From DASRFR01 sp035651455 (GTDB lineage: Bacteria; Acidobacteriota; Terriglobia; Terriglobales; Acidobacteriaceae): a stretch of DNA of 64,000 nucleotides. Both the position numbers and the translations under genes were made by a program. The stretch covers positions 1 to 64,000 of the forward strand of contig DASRFR010000047.1 in NCBI GenBank assembly GCA_035651455.1, read 5' to 3'. Positions 45,482 through 53,683 of this stretch are shown one piece after another. Positions within the stretch are counted from its first letter, which is position 1, and each line of letters begins with the position of its first letter. The notes below the pieces were generated by a model. It was not told the DNA's origin. It ran no database searches and was given only the letters and a program-made list of their open reading frames with translations.

Positions 45482-47716
45482 ATGGCGGTAGGAACTGGTC
45501 CAATCTCGGCAAGGCTTATGGCCGGAAAATCCCCGGGCCGGGTTGTGCCCTGGTTTTACGGCTTCTTTTTTGTTTCCGGATTTTGCGGCCTTTTGTATGA
45601 ATTGGTGTGGCTGCGCATGGCAATGGCGCGCTTTGGCGTCACTACCGTGCTCGTCTCTACCTTTCTCTCGGTGTTCATGGCAGGGCTGGGCTTGGGATCG
45701 TGGGCAGGTGGCCAGCTCATCCGGCGCGCCCGGACGAAGTTTCCCCCCATTTTAATTTACGCAGCGACCGAGTTGTTGATTGGCATTTCCGCCTTCCTGG
45801 TCCCGCACGAATTGAACTTGGGACACCAGCTATTAACGCGCCTCGGCGGCACACTGGATTGGACTTCGTTCTCGTACTCGCTGGTCTCCGGAATCTGCCT
45901 GGCGTTATCGCTGCTGCCGTGGTGCGCCTGCATGGGCGCGACTTTTCCGGTGGCGATGGCGGCGCTAAGAGGTTCGAACCCGGACTCGCAACGTTCGTTC
46001 AGCTATCTTTACCTCGCCAATGTGTTGGGTGCGATGGCGGGAGCCATCTTTCCGCTTCTTCTGATAGAAGAACTGGGATTTTCCGGTACGTTGCGGGTTG
46101 GCGCGCTGCTGAATTTCGCTATTGCGGGTTGCGCCGCAATCCGGAGCCGGTACGCTCCTCCCCTTGTTGAGATTGAAGACGCGCCTTCGCCGCAAATCTC
46201 CCGCGAATGGCACCGTCCGCCAAACACCGGGACGCGTTGTCTCCTGTTTGCGACGGGGCTGACCAGCATGGGCATGGAAGTGGTGTGGGTCAGGCTCTTC
46301 ACACCGTACCTCGGCACCATGGTCTACGCATTTGCCGCCATCCTGGCGACCTATCTCATAGCTACCTTCCTTGGAACCAAGATCTACCGGCGCAGCAAGC
46401 TGGCGCTGCTATCCACAAATGGTTTCATTTGGCCGCTCGTCGGGGTGAGTGGGCTGATCTCGCTTGTAGCTGCCGACCCCCTGCTGCACATTGGACACCG
46501 CGTCCGGCTTCCTCTGGGAGTGTTTCCGCTGGCGATGGCGGCAGGATTCGTCACACCCTTGCTCATCGACCGCGAATCCAAAGGAGATCCTCGCGCTGCA
46601 GGATCGGCCTATGCGATTAATGTTGCCGGGTGCATTCTGGGGCCGCTGATCGCCGGATTTTTGCTTCTGCCGCACTTGAGCGAACGCTGGACCACAGTCC
46701 TACTCAGCGCACCATGGTTTGCGGTCGGCTTCTATGCGAAAAGCGCCCAGCAGGAGAAAGGATCCACCAAACACACTTGGAATAGAGCCTTAATCACTGC
46801 CGGATTACTCTTCGCCGGATGTGCCCTGGTTTTCGGAACTCACCCTTACGAAGCTCAATTTCCCATACGCCGGGTCATGCGGGACTCGAGCGCAACGGTT
46901 ATCGCGGAGGGTGCCTCGCGAGACGACAAGCACCTGCTCGTCAACGGCAATGGCATGACCAGCCTGACCCCGGTCACAAAGTTCATGGTGCATGTGCCTC
47001 TCGCCCTGGTTGCAAACCCGCACGATGTGCTGGTTATCTGCTTTGGGATGGGCACCACGCATCGCTCCGCTCTGTCCTGGGGAATTCATTCCACGGTGGT
47101 GGAACTAACGCCCAGCGTGCCCCGCCTGTTTTCTTATTTTCACGCCGATGCGGACCAGGTGTTGCGTTCGCCACAGTCACGCGTCGTTATCGACGACGGC
47201 CGCCGCTACCTGGAGCGCTCGACAGATACCTACGACGTCATCACCGTGGATCCGCCTCCACCGGTGGAGGCGGCGGGTTCAAGCCTGTTGTACTCGCGGG
47301 AGTTTTATGCGCTGGCGAAACAACGTCTGCGTGCTGGAGGAATACTGCAGCAGTGGTTGCCGGGCGGCGATCCCGTCGACAAGGTGGCGGCTTTGCGAGC
47401 TATCACCGACTCATTTCCCTACGTGCGCATGTTCCGAGGCGTAACCCATTTCGGCATTCATTTCTTCGCCAGCATGACTCCAATACCGGCAAAATCCGCC
47501 AGTGAATCGGCCAATCGCCTGCCATCAAAAGCGGCTCTCGATTTTCTCGAGTGGGGGCCGGCGGCGACGGTCGAGGGTCAGTTTGATCAACTCTTGCGCG
47601 GCGAGATTCCGATCAGCGCTGTCATCGCCCTTTCACCCCAGACTCCAGCCCTGCAGGATGACCAGCCGGTGAACGAATACGTGCTGCTCCGGCATCTATT
47701 CCCGAACAAAAATTGA
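45482..47716 (+). CDS. MFS-like membrane domain fused to spermidine synthase-like domain
   Basis: 744 residues. About twelve hydrophobic segments (residues 20-470, opening FFVSGFCGLLYELVWLRM) are followed by a soluble domain (about 480-700) of the spermidine-synthase Rossmann fold: VICFGMGTTH, VVELTPSVPRL, VIDDGRRYL and DVITVDPPPP. Such fusions are widespread and uncharacterised; aminopropyl transfer has not been shown for most. ATG 45482 lies behind GCGGAGAGGA; the in-frame start at 45428 would overlap the SDR gene. Probably co-transcribed with the SDR. Confidence 0.88.
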   Translation: MAVGTGPISARLMAGKSPGRVVPWFYGFFFVSGFCGLLYELVWLRMAMARFGVTTVLVSTFLSVFMAGLGLGSWAGGQLIRRARTKFPPILIYAATELLIGISAFLVPHELNLGHQLLTRLGGTLDWTSFSYSLVSGICLALSLLPWCACMGATFPVAMAALRGSNPDSQRSFSYLYLANVLGAMAGAIFPLLLIEELGFSGTLRVGALLNFAIAGCAAIRSRYAPPLVEIEDAPSPQISREWHRPPNTGTRCLLFATGLTSMGMEVVWVRLFTPYLGTMVYAFAAILATYLIATFLGTKIYRRSKLALLSTNGFIWPLVGVSGLISLVAADPLLHIGHRVRLPLGVFPLAMAAGFVTPLLIDRESKGDPRAAGSAYAINVAGCILGPLIAGFLLLPHLSERWTTVLLSAPWFAVGFYAKSAQQEKGSTKHTWNRALITAGLLFAGCALVFGTHPYEAQFPIRRVMRDSSATVIAEGASRDDKHLLVNGNGMTSLTPVTKFMVHVPLALVANPHDVLVICFGMGTTHRSALSWGIHSTVVELTPSVPRLFSYFHADADQVLRSPQSRVVIDDGRRYLERSTDTYDVITVDPPPPVEAAGSSLLYSREFYALAKQRLRAGGILQQWLPGGDPVDKVAALRAITDSFPYVRMFRGVTHFGIHFFASMTPIPAKSASESANRLPSKAALDFLEWGPAATVEGQFDQLLRGEIPISAVIALSPQTPALQDDQPVNEYVLLRHLFPNKN

Positions 47717-47816
47717 CCCCCGAGCAATGTGGGAAATTTGAACTGAAAGATTGCGCTGCGGGAACAATGGGCAGGTTACATCTTCAGGGCAGACTGGAAT
47801 AATTTGATTACGACAA

Positions 47817-48005
47817 TCAGCGTATCTGGGAACCGACTTCTATGAAGGTACGGCTGGCATTGGTCGCAATATGCCATAGCGATGTGATAACCAGAACCAT
47901 GATCACCGCCAGCATCACGGCATATTCGCTGACGGCCTGGCCCTCTTCATCTTTGAAGAGTTCAAAGAGCTGCTGACAACGTACCAAGACGGTGGCGAGA
48001 TTCAT
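47817..48005 (-). CDS. Flp-type IVb pilin, orphan
   Basis: 62 residues. The prepilin signature is G22, then QAVSEYAVMLAVIMVLVI, with Glu at +5 and Tyr at +6 as in Flp pilins processed by a TadV-like peptidase. Such subunits build thin Tad pili for attachment. No tad assembly genes are in the window. It is divergent from the second PagL-like gene. Confidence 0.9.
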   Translation of the reverse strand: MNLATVLVRCQQLFELFKDEEGQAVSEYAVMLAVIMVLVITSLWHIATNASRTFIEVGSQIR

Positions 48006-48206
48006 GGGTCCCGTGGCGCTGCTTCTGAATTGAACTGGTAAATCTGAGCAGGCAGCAGGACTCTGCCGCTACGGGGGACGGCCCTCGTATAATCGTCGAT
48101 CCTGACCTGCACGTCTATGGCACGAACGTGGGGGAAAGGAGAAAGCACAACGGCCTCATCTCCCCGGATGCCAGCGCCAATAAGAGATCGGCACCAAAGG
48201 AGCCGC

Positions 48207-48773
48207 ATGCGCAGATTGTGTGCCCTGTTACTGCTGTTTAGCGCGATTGCCGCAGCACAACGTGGACCGCAAGCCGGGGATCACGAGATTCAGCTTTGGA
48301 TGGGCGCCGGGCACTCCGTACCAGGCGGTACGTCGCACACCGGGGTCTGGAATGCCGGCCTGCGCTACGGCTGGGTGCTTACCGACCCGCATGGGCCGGG
48401 CTTTCTGCGCGGTAGTTTCGAATATGCGGTTGATGCAGTGCCTTTTTTCCTCGTCTTCCAACCTGCCAATACAGCTTACGGCGCGGGCGTAAATCCGCTG
48501 GTCTTGAAGTGGAATTTCGTGCAGCGCGGCGCGCTCGTACCCTACCTCGAGCTCGGAGGAGGGACGCTCTTTACGACTCACGAAGTGCCCTCTCATACCT
48601 CCAGCGTAAATTTCACGTCGGGCGCGGCCTTGGGCTTCCACTATTTGCGGGGCGGCCATAACGTAAGCTTCGACCTTCGCTACATGCACATTTCAAATGC
48701 TGGTCTGACCTCTCCCAACCCGGGCGTGAACACGCTGCAGGTGCGCGTAGGCTTTGGAGCTTTCCGCAAGTGA
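48207..48773 (+). CDS. PagL-like lipid A 3-O-deacylase family outer-membrane protein
   Basis: 188 residues with a signal peptide (1-17, AIAAAQ) and beta-barrel pattern. The His-Ser signature is YMHISNAGLTSPNPGVN. Compared with the copy at 6677 the core is clearly homologous (YELAGGG/YLELGGGTLFT, PVVLRWN/PLVLKWN) but divergent. AAAGGAG lies five bases before the ATG, which fixes the start; an in-frame upstream start at 48117 is rejected. Predicted to trim lipid A in the outer membrane. Confidence 0.87.
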   Translation: MRRLCALLLLFSAIAAAQRGPQAGDHEIQLWMGAGHSVPGGTSHTGVWNAGLRYGWVLTDPHGPGFLRGSFEYAVDAVPFFLVFQPANTAYGAGVNPLVLKWNFVQRGALVPYLELGGGTLFTTHEVPSHTSSVNFTSGAALGFHYLRGGHNVSFDLRYMHISNAGLTSPNPGVNTLQVRVGFGAFRK

Positions 48774-48911
48774 ACGCGTCCGACGCGACGTAAAGACCTG
48801 CTGATCCCCCACCCGCATCATTGCCCTAAGCAGATTTCACCTGGGGTACTCCTCGATGAGAACTCAGGAGCTGAGAAGCCAGAACTAGGGTAAGATGTAC
48901 CTGATCTGGCC

Positions 48912-50564
48912 ATGGAAAACGTTCATCCGGCGGTGACCACAGCCGAGCAGAACGCGCTTCCGCGCAATCGCCGTTGCCGGCCACGGCACCGCATCCATTC
49001 CCCCGGATACGCAAGCCTGGCAGACGATCCCGGCCGCACCGCGCTCGATCTCAGCGAAATCATTGACATCAGTGAAGACGGTCTTGCTCTGCAGGCAGAG
49101 CCACCGCTCAGGCCTAATGATCGCGTCAACCTTGCTCTTGATTTGGGGGAGACACCGAAAATTCGAGCCGCAGGTCTGGTCATATGGTCAGACCAGCGCG
49201 GCCGTGCGGGCATCCGTTTCGAGCAACTTGGCGAAGAGCCGCTCCAGGAGCTCAGGCAATGGTTGATGGTGAACGCACTGGTGGCTTATTCGAAGCACCA
49301 GGATGCAGTGCAAGGCGAAAGTCCGATCGCTACGGCCGCTGGCGCGCCTGCCAACACATCCGCAATAGTGACACCACGCCACATTGAAACTCCCTCCACT
49401 GACGCTTTACGAACGGCAACCGATGTCATCGCTGAGTTAGAGCAGGAACTGCAACCAATCTCCGGCAATCCTGACGAAGCATTCCAGGTCATCGCGGCTC
49501 GCGCCCAACAGCTTACGCGGGCAACTGGTGCCGCGATCGCGGTTCGGCCGAACGAGTCAGCGGCTGAGGAAATCATGGTCTGTCGCGCGAGTTCGGGGTC
49601 CCATGCGCCAAGCGTCGGCAGCAAATTGCAGGTTGGGTCAGGATTTTCCGGTGCATGCGTTCGTGCGGGAGAATTGCTGCGCTGCGATGACACCGACCTC
49701 AACGACTTGGTCGACCGCGACACTTGTCAGCAACTCGGCATACGATCCATTCTGGCTGGTCCCGTCATTCGCCATGATCAAGTAGTGGGCCTTCTGGAAG
49801 TCTTTTCTCCAACGCCGAATCACTTTGGCGATGCCGATTGCGCACTCTTGCAGCGCATCGCGGGTCTGATTGCGACAGTCCTGGATACGGCGCCAGCGGT
49901 GCAGGCAACGCCTGGGTCGTGGGTCGGCTACAGCGGTACGCTGTTTGGGACCGAAGCTCCAGGCGAAGCAGATCAAAACAAATCGGACGCTGGGATCCCT
50001 GTGCCACGATCCCATCTCGTGCTCTTGATCGCCGCCGCGGCGCTGATTGCACTCGTCTTGGGCTACGTGCTGGCGCCGTGGATTCAGGAGAAGGTCGAAG
50101 CCCACGCCGCCGCGAAGCAAAGGATCACGAAACCTATCCAGGCTCCCGAATTTGCTCGTCATACCTCGCTGCCTGGCACTTTAGAGGAGTTGCGCACCGT
50201 GGCGGAGCACGGCGACGCCAACGCTCAATTCGCGCTGGGTTCCCGTTATGCGACGGGTGAAGATGTCCCGCAGGACTACGCTCAGGCGGCCCAATGGTTC
50301 AACCGTGCCGCCGAACAGGGTCACGTGGTTGCCCAGGCCACCTTGGCCGCGTATTACTGGGGTGGCATGGGAGTTTCCAAGGACATTAGCAAAGCCTATT
50401 TTTGGAGCATCCTGGCGCGCGCTGGAGGAGACGAGGGCAGCAAGTTTCGCGCCGCCGCGCTTACCTCGAGGATGACGCGGGCGCAAGTGCTGGCAGCCCA
50501 GCAGCAGGCCGACGATTGGCTGCGAAGACATCAGGTCGCCACCACTTCCAGCGAGAATCCATAG
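48912..50564 (+). CDS. PilZ-GAF-TM-Sel1 multidomain protein
   Basis: 550 residues. PilZ domain (about 18-120) with RxxxR (R23-R27) and DxSxxG (D52-G57); GAF domain (about 185-325); one membrane segment (368-390, VLLIAAAALIALVLGYVL); then Sel1/TPR-like repeats (about 425-505, ANAQFALGSRYATGEDVPQD and the next). By its order, the PilZ and GAF parts face the cytoplasm and the Sel1 part the periplasm. It could pass a cyclic-di-GMP or small-ligand signal across the membrane. The exact domain order is not one I recognise from a described protein. Confidence 0.87.
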   Translation: MENVHPAVTTAEQNALPRNRRCRPRHRIHSPGYASLADDPGRTALDLSEIIDISEDGLALQAEPPLRPNDRVNLALDLGETPKIRAAGLVIWSDQRGRAGIRFEQLGEEPLQELRQWLMVNALVAYSKHQDAVQGESPIATAAGAPANTSAIVTPRHIETPSTDALRTATDVIAELEQELQPISGNPDEAFQVIAARAQQLTRATGAAIAVRPNESAAEEIMVCRASSGSHAPSVGSKLQVGSGFSGACVRAGELLRCDDTDLNDLVDRDTCQQLGIRSILAGPVIRHDQVVGLLEVFSPTPNHFGDADCALLQRIAGLIATVLDTAPAVQATPGSWVGYSGTLFGTEAPGEADQNKSDAGIPVPRSHLVLLIAAAALIALVLGYVLAPWIQEKVEAHAAAKQRITKPIQAPEFARHTSLPGTLEELRTVAEHGDANAQFALGSRYATGEDVPQDYAQAAQWFNRAAEQGHVVAQATLAAYYWGGMGVSKDISKAYFWSILARAGGDEGSKFRAAALTSRMTRAQVLAAQQQADDWLRRHQVATTSSENP

Positions 50565-50701
50565 CCGGGGAATCGTTGCGCCTGGTTCGACCTTGTTACA
50601 TCCACCTTCCACATACAGTTCACGCCTATTTCTTTCGCTCGGCTCTCGGCGCATCTTCCATTGAATACATCCGCATCTCTCATATAGTCTGAGCTACAGG
50701 A

Positions 50702-52675
50702 ATGGTGGGAAACACAGGCATGATCCAAGTACGCAAGGTGCGTGTCTCGGCGCTCGTCTGGTGTGCGATATGGCTTTCGCTGTTGCTCCCAGCCCAGGCG
50801 CAAACTGCCGCGAAGACCGCGACCGACGCCGGTTTGAAGCCCATTCTCAACTACATTTCTTCCGGCTGGAACACCCTGACCAGGTCGATGACGCGCTGCG
50901 AAAGCGTGGTCGATCCCAAGCTGTCCGCGCGAGCTGTACTGTATCTCCCGGCCGATTTCCCCGAACCTCCGGAGCTCGAGAAACTTCAGCAAAGTTGTAA
51001 GGTTACTATCCAGCACCTTCCGGTGGTGATCCACAAACTCGGCCAGATTGACACAAAAATACTTAGTCCTGCCGCTCTGCTCTTTCTGCCGAATCCTTAC
51101 GTCGTACCCGGCGGACGCTTTAACGAGATGTATGGCTGGGACAGTTATTTCATCATCCGCGGCCTGCTACAGGATGGGCGCATCCATCTGGCTCGCGGAA
51201 TGGTTGACAACTTTTTCTTTGAGATCGAGCACTACGGCGCAGTTCTCAACGCCAATCGCGCGTATTACCTAACCCGATCGCAGCCCCCGTTTCTCACCTC
51301 GATGATCCTTGGTGTTTACGAAGCGGAAAAAGAGGCAGGGAAAGACGATCGCGATTGGCTGGCACGGGCGTACAATTACGCCAACCGCGACTATGAGCTA
51401 TGGGTTCGCGACCCTCACCTCGCCGGCAACACCGGACTAGCCCGCTATTACGACTTTGGCGAAGGTCCCGTAGCGGAAGGACTGCAGGACGAGAACGGAT
51501 ATTACCGCAAAGTAGCCGCGTACTATCTTGATCATCCCGAGCAGGCTAAAGGCGAGCTTGTTGAAGTCAAGCCGGACGACAAAGATGTCATCGGCTTCAC
51601 CTTCCCCCTGCAACTGTGTGAGAGCTATCGCGAGTTTCCCGGCACGCCGCGCTGCCAGGTCCTCAAGACCTACGCGCTAACCCCGGACTTTTATAAAGGC
51701 GACCGCAGCATGCGCGAGTCGGGATTCGACATCTCGTACCGCTTCGGCCCGTTCGGTTCCCACACTCACGACTTTGCGCCCGTCTGCCTCAACAGCCTGC
51801 TTTACAAGACCGAGAAGGACCTTGAGCAGATGAGCAAGCTGCTCGGTCACCAGGATGACGCCGTAACCTGGAGCCGCCGCGCGGCCGAGCGCAAGCAGCG
51901 CATGAACCAGTATTTATGGGATCAGAAGCGCGGTCTCTTTATGGACTTCAACTTCAAAACGGAGACGAAGTCCACCTACGACTACATCACGACCTACTAC
52001 CCCCTGTGGGCAGGACTAGCCACGCCGGAGCAAGCCAAGGCCTTGGCCGCGAACCTCAGAATTTTTGAACAGCCCGGCGGCCTTGACATGAGTCCCCATG
52101 ATACTGGCGGACAGTGGGATTACCCATATGGGTGGGCGCCCACCCAGTTGGTCGCCATCGAGGGACTCCGTCGTTATGGTTTCGACGATGACGCTAACCG
52201 CGTTTCCTACAAATTCCTCTCGACCGTCGCGGAAAATTTTCGCAAGCAGGGAATCATCGTCGAGAAATACAACGTCGTAAATCGTTCTACCGAAGCCAAC
52301 GTCTCTGTCGGTTATCAGCAGAACGTCATCGGCTTCGGCTGGACCAATGCCGCGTTTCTTGCGCTGTTACACGCCCTGCCGGCAGACATGGTAGACCGCC
52401 TGGCCAGCGAGCAGGCTCAGCAGGCAGCGCTCAGCAAGAGCGATCTTCGGCCGCAGCCAGCGGACGGTGACTTCACTCTTTCGCGTCCTGGGCTTCGCGC
52501 AAGCGCTGCGCCTCGTGCAGTTCTCGATCCGCATCCGCGGTCTTGCCCATCTCACGGTAAGTTTGTCCCAGCAGGTGATGGGTCATGGCGTTGTTGGGAT
52601 CCATCGTGGCGGCGCGTTGCAGAGCGCGTACTGCCAACTCGGTTTCTCCTTTCTTTTCCAGTACCTTGCCCATAA
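50702..52675 (+). CDS. treA: Trehalase (GH37), exported, with C-terminal extension overlapping next gene
   Basis: 657 residues hydrolysing trehalose, probably in the periplasm (signal peptide about 1-34). GH37 signatures are PGGRFNEMYGWDSY (136-149) and QWDYPYGWAP; the catalytic Asp is in ESGFDISYRFG and the Glu in IVEKYN. The normal family end is near residue 590. The last 65 or so residues are Arg/Pro/Ser-rich, unlike trehalase, and are read antisense to the 3' end of the convergent TPR gene (203-base overlap). ATG 50702 is used; ATG 50720 is also possible. Confidence 0.9.
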   Translation: MVGNTGMIQVRKVRVSALVWCAIWLSLLLPAQAQTAAKTATDAGLKPILNYISSGWNTLTRSMTRCESVVDPKLSARAVLYLPADFPEPPELEKLQQSCKVTIQHLPVVIHKLGQIDTKILSPAALLFLPNPYVVPGGRFNEMYGWDSYFIIRGLLQDGRIHLARGMVDNFFFEIEHYGAVLNANRAYYLTRSQPPFLTSMILGVYEAEKEAGKDDRDWLARAYNYANRDYELWVRDPHLAGNTGLARYYDFGEGPVAEGLQDENGYYRKVAAYYLDHPEQAKGELVEVKPDDKDVIGFTFPLQLCESYREFPGTPRCQVLKTYALTPDFYKGDRSMRESGFDISYRFGPFGSHTHDFAPVCLNSLLYKTEKDLEQMSKLLGHQDDAVTWSRRAAERKQRMNQYLWDQKRGLFMDFNFKTETKSTYDYITTYYPLWAGLATPEQAKALAANLRIFEQPGGLDMSPHDTGGQWDYPYGWAPTQLVAIEGLRRYGFDDDANRVSYKFLSTVAENFRKQGIIVEKYNVVNRSTEANVSVGYQQNVIGFGWTNAAFLALLHALPADMVDRLASEQAQQAALSKSDLRPQPADGDFTLSRPGLRASAAPRAVLDPHPRSCPSHGKFVPAGDGSWRCWDPSWRRVAERVLPTRFLLSFPVPCP

Positions 52676-53528
52676 GAATGTAAGGGCCAGTTGAAGTAGA
52701 GTCGAGCCAGATGGAACGCTGCAGTACCCGCTCCGCATCGTCAAACTTCTGCACTCTCGAGTAGGCATCCCCAAGCTTGTAATACGCGGGCGCGTATCCC
52801 GGGTTCAGCGCCAGCTCCTTTTGCAGTTCGCTAATGGCGTCCCCGATCTGCGACTTAAATAAATACAGCTCGGCGAGCAGGTAGTGCACCAGGGGCAGCT
52901 TGGGATCGAGTTCCGCCGCCTTGTGGGCATATTCCTCGGCGACAGGAACGAACTCCTGCCGCAGCAGCATTCGAGCCGTAAACAGGTAAGCGGGAGCGGA
53001 GTCCGGCGACACATCGAACATGCGGGCAAATGCCTTTCGGGCTTGCACGTAATCTTTTGACTGGATGTAAGAGAGCCCCAGAATGTACGACGCGTCTACA
53101 TTGGCGCGCGGAAACCACGTCTGAACTTTTTCCAGGTACGGAATCGCCTCGGCGGGACGTCCCGCCAGGTAGTACGACAGTCCCAGCAACTGGACCCCCT
53201 CGCTGTCATTGGCATCCTCAGCTACTGCTTTTTTGAATGCATCCACCGCCTTCAAGTAATCGCCCTTCTTGTAATAGGCGACTCCCAATTCATGTGACAG
53301 CCCCTTGAGCCCTGGCCGCTGAGTTGCCAGTTGCTGAAGCTGGGCAATGGCTTCGTCGCTTTTGCCTTGCTGCAGGAGCCTCCGGGGCTCCGCAAAAGCC
53401 GATTCTGGTGACGTTGACTCGCCAGCCTGCAACCTTCCGGCAGAAGGCGCGGGATTCGCGGTGTTGTCCTGGGCGCAGGCTGATCCGCAGACCAGCAGGA
53501 CGAGCAGAGATGCCTTAACCGCAAGCAT
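52473..53528 (-). CDS. Exported TPR protein, convergent with trehalase
   Basis: 351 residues from ATG 53528 (AGGTGG seven bases upstream) with a signal peptide (MLAVKASLLVLLVCGSACAQ). It holds about seven to eight TPRs, for example SHELGVAYYKKGDYLKAVDAF and PYLEKVQTWFPRANVDASYILGLSY (in part). An upstream in-frame stretch to 53795 contains the TonB gene terminator and was rejected. It sits directly downstream of the Oar-type receptor gene on the same strand, after a terminator. Likely periplasmic. Confidence 0.87.
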   Translation of the reverse strand: MLAVKASLLVLLVCGSACAQDNTANPAPSAGRLQAGESTSPESAFAEPRRLLQQGKSDEAIAQLQQLATQRPGLKGLSHELGVAYYKKGDYLKAVDAFKKAVAEDANDSEGVQLLGLSYYLAGRPAEAIPYLEKVQTWFPRANVDASYILGLSYIQSKDYVQARKAFARMFDVSPDSAPAYLFTARMLLRQEFVPVAEEYAHKAAELDPKLPLVHYLLAELYLFKSQIGDAISELQKELALNPGYAPAYYKLGDAYSRVQKFDDAERVLQRSIWLDSTSTGPYILMGKVLEKKGETELAVRALQRAATMDPNNAMTHHLLGQTYREMGKTADADRELHEAQRLREAQDAKE

Positions 53529-53633
53529 AAGAATCCACCTGGGGATGTTGTTGATCACCATTAGAGCACAAAGTTTTCCAACCGCTGCCCGCCTTGAATT
53601 GTTTCTCGTGCTCAGCGACTTCTTGCCTGCAAT

Positions 53634-53658
53634 AAAAAAAGGGAGCCCGAAGACTCCC
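53634..53658 (-). terminator. Rho-independent terminator of the Oar-type receptor gene
   Basis: On the minus strand GGGAGTC, TTCG loop, GGCTCCC, then seven T. A 7-bp stem with one G-T pair and a stable tetraloop, 26 bases after the receptor stop codon. Confidence 0.92.
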
Positions 53659-53683
53659 CTCCAGCGTTGTACGTCGTAGCTTT

